Assembly: GCA_910579425.1 (NCBI GenBank)
Contig: CAJTVL010000097.1
Coordinates: 1-14,458, forward strand
DNA: 14,458 nucleotides
Origin: an uncultured Lachnospiraceae bacterium
GTDB taxonomy: Bacteria > Bacillota > Clostridia > Lachnospirales > Lachnospiraceae
Reading direction: 5' to 3'
Under the pieces are notes generated by a model that was not told the DNA's origin, searched no databases, and worked only from the letters and a program-made list of their open reading frames with translations. The stretch's first letter is position 1; each line of letters begins with the position of its first letter. Of the stretch, positions 13,838 through 14,458 are shown piece after piece. Position numbers and translations under genes: made by a program.

Positions 13838-14164
13838 CTCCCGCTCACCAAGAGCCAGGATAAAACTGTTGATAATATCCTCCAGGTGGCGGTATTGTGC
13901 GGGAGGAAGGTCTGAGATTTTAGAGAGCAGGACAGAATAGTCGCCTCCGTTTATTTCACCCAGGAGCAGGTAGTCGGTGCTGATGTCAAGGGCGGAGCAG
14001 ACCCGGATGATATTTTCCGGGCGCAGGGCTTTTTTGCCAAGCTCTGCGGAGGAGACGGTCTGGGGCGTGATGCCTGCTTTCTCCGCCAGCTCTTCCTGCG
14101 TCAGACGGAGCTGTTTTCTGCGGTTTAGTATGCGGTTGCCAATCTGTTTCAGTAAATTGTCCAT
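13820..14164 (-). CDS. XRE-family helix-turn-helix repressor
   Basis: The minus-strand ATG at 14164 is preceded by AAGGAGGG (14178-14171) with a 6-nt spacer. The 114-residue product has a classic Cro/C1-type domain at residues about 9-66: RRKQLRLTQEELAEKAGITP, with a recognition helix near TVSSAELG and the final LDISTDYLLLG that typifies these regulators. Residues about 70-114 are a short helical tail, probably for dimerisation. There is no metallopeptidase domain of the ImmA type. It faces the parR-like gene with only 15 nt between stop codons and diverges from the gene at 14319. It probably controls itself and that divergent gene through the inverted repeat in between. The regulated functions are not known. 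Confidence 0.88.
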   Translation of the reverse strand: MDNLLKQIGNRILNRRKQLRLTQEELAEKAGITPQTVSSAELGKKALRPENIIRVCSALDISTDYLLLGEINGGDYSVLLSKISDLPPAQYRHLEDIINSFILALGEREAQSGK

Positions 14165-14188
14165 TCCCCACCCTCCTTGCTATGGACT

Positions 14189-14239
14189 AATTTTATCTGC
14201 TATGATATAAATAATTAAGCGATTATGGTTGATAAAATT
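14189..14239. promoter_or_regulatory. 9-bp inverted repeat, candidate operator for the XRE repressor
   Basis: AATTTTATC (14189-14197) and its exact reverse complement GATAAAATT (14231-14239) are separated by 33 bp. Their centres are 42 bp apart, about four helical turns. The right arm overlaps the -35 box of the divergent plus-strand promoter. The left arm lies between likely minus-strand promoter elements and the repressor start. The arrangement fits co-operative binding by a dimeric repressor, which is an inference. Confidence 0.5.
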
Positions 14240-14258
14240 CTTCTATGACATATATAAT
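14229..14258 (+). promoter_or_regulatory. Sigma-A-type promoter of the gene at 14319
   Basis: TTGATA (14229-14234) and a perfect TATAAT (14253-14258) are separated by 18 bp. Transcription would begin near 14265 and leave an A-rich leader of about 54 nt before the ATG. It is the best promoter in the window and overlaps one arm of the inverted repeat. The minus-strand promoter of the repressor must lie in the same gap, but I could not fix its boxes. Confidence 0.7.
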
Positions 14259-14318
14259 GGACGGTAAAGGTAAAAATATAAGAGAATGTAGAAAATATAA
14301 GAAGAAAGGGAGAATACT

Positions 14319-14458
14319 ATGTTAAATGATGTATGGTTAAAGATAGCCCAGTTCTTAGGCACACTGAACGGGGAGAACGTGAAACGGGAGAGCTATGTGC
14401 GCACTCCGGAATATGAGGCGGCTCTGGAGGCATGGAAGGAAACGGAGCAGGAATGGGA
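14319..14458 (+). CDS. Start of an unrecognised gene, cut by window edge
   Basis: The ATG at 14319 follows AAAGGGA (14305-14311) by 7 nt and a good promoter. Forty-six residues are visible and the frame is open to the end of the window. The fragment looks soluble and helical, with VWLKIAQFLGTL near the start and YEAALEAWKETEQEW near the end. It is not enough to assign a family. Its divergent placement from the XRE repressor suggests it opens a repressor-controlled operon, possibly the next functional module of the element. Confidence 0.7.
   Translation, partial: MLNDVWLKIAQFLGTLNGENVKRESYVRTPEYEAALEAWKETEQEW

Noticed and set aside
1..14458. tRNA, rRNA, CRISPR arrays, transposase or insertion sequence ends
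   Set aside because: Reading both strands I found no cloverleaf, no regular spaced repeats, and no transposase or recombinase motifs.
1..14458. Prophage interpretation
   Set aside because: No capsid, terminase, portal, tail or lysis gene is visible; PcfJ/PcfK and ParM/ParR-like genes fit a conjugative element better, though a phage-plasmid cannot be excluded from this window alone.

Overview
The window carries one side of a large accessory element, most likely a conjugative plasmid or an integrative and conjugative element, from a low-GC Gram-positive gut bacterium of the Clostridia (Lachnospiraceae-like). That host is inferred from the strong purine-rich Shine-Dalgarno sequences, the codon style and the protein families. 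No 16S, tRNA or chromosomal housekeeping gene is present to prove it. Thirteen protein genes are supported. Eleven lie on the plus strand, one is a minus-strand repressor, and one plus-strand gene is cut by the right edge. The first gene is cut by the left edge.

Positions 1-12337 hold a co-directional DNA-processing block: a RecD2-like helicase, a putative single-strand annealing protein with a repeat-bearing linker, a CHC2-type primase with a Toprim-like domain and a YodL-like tail, a PcfK-family protein, a DUF7666-like protein, a PcfJ-family protein, a small unknown protein, an accessory NAD-dependent DNA ligase and another unknown protein. Genes are 0-80 nt apart or overlap, so they probably form one operon whose promoter is left of the window. 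Four of the gaps contain a hairpin that ends just before the next Shine-Dalgarno. This repeated arrangement suggests attenuation, processing or antitermination rather than simple transcription ends.

A strong terminator at 12360-12415 closes the block. Next come a ParM-type actin-like ATPase and a ribbon-helix-helix partner (ParR-like), preceded by two tandem 11-bp repeats that may be the centromere or autoregulatory site. This part is clearly richer in GC than the pcfJ region. A minus-strand XRE-family repressor follows, facing the parMR pair. It is separated by a 154-bp divergent control region, with a 9-bp inverted repeat and a good promoter, from the start of an unrecognised plus-strand gene.

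Taken together, the block encodes unwinding, annealing, priming, nick sealing and segregation. That is the set of functions an element would use to turn incoming single-stranded DNA into a stably inherited duplex. The combined role is inference; the individual family calls rest on visible motifs.
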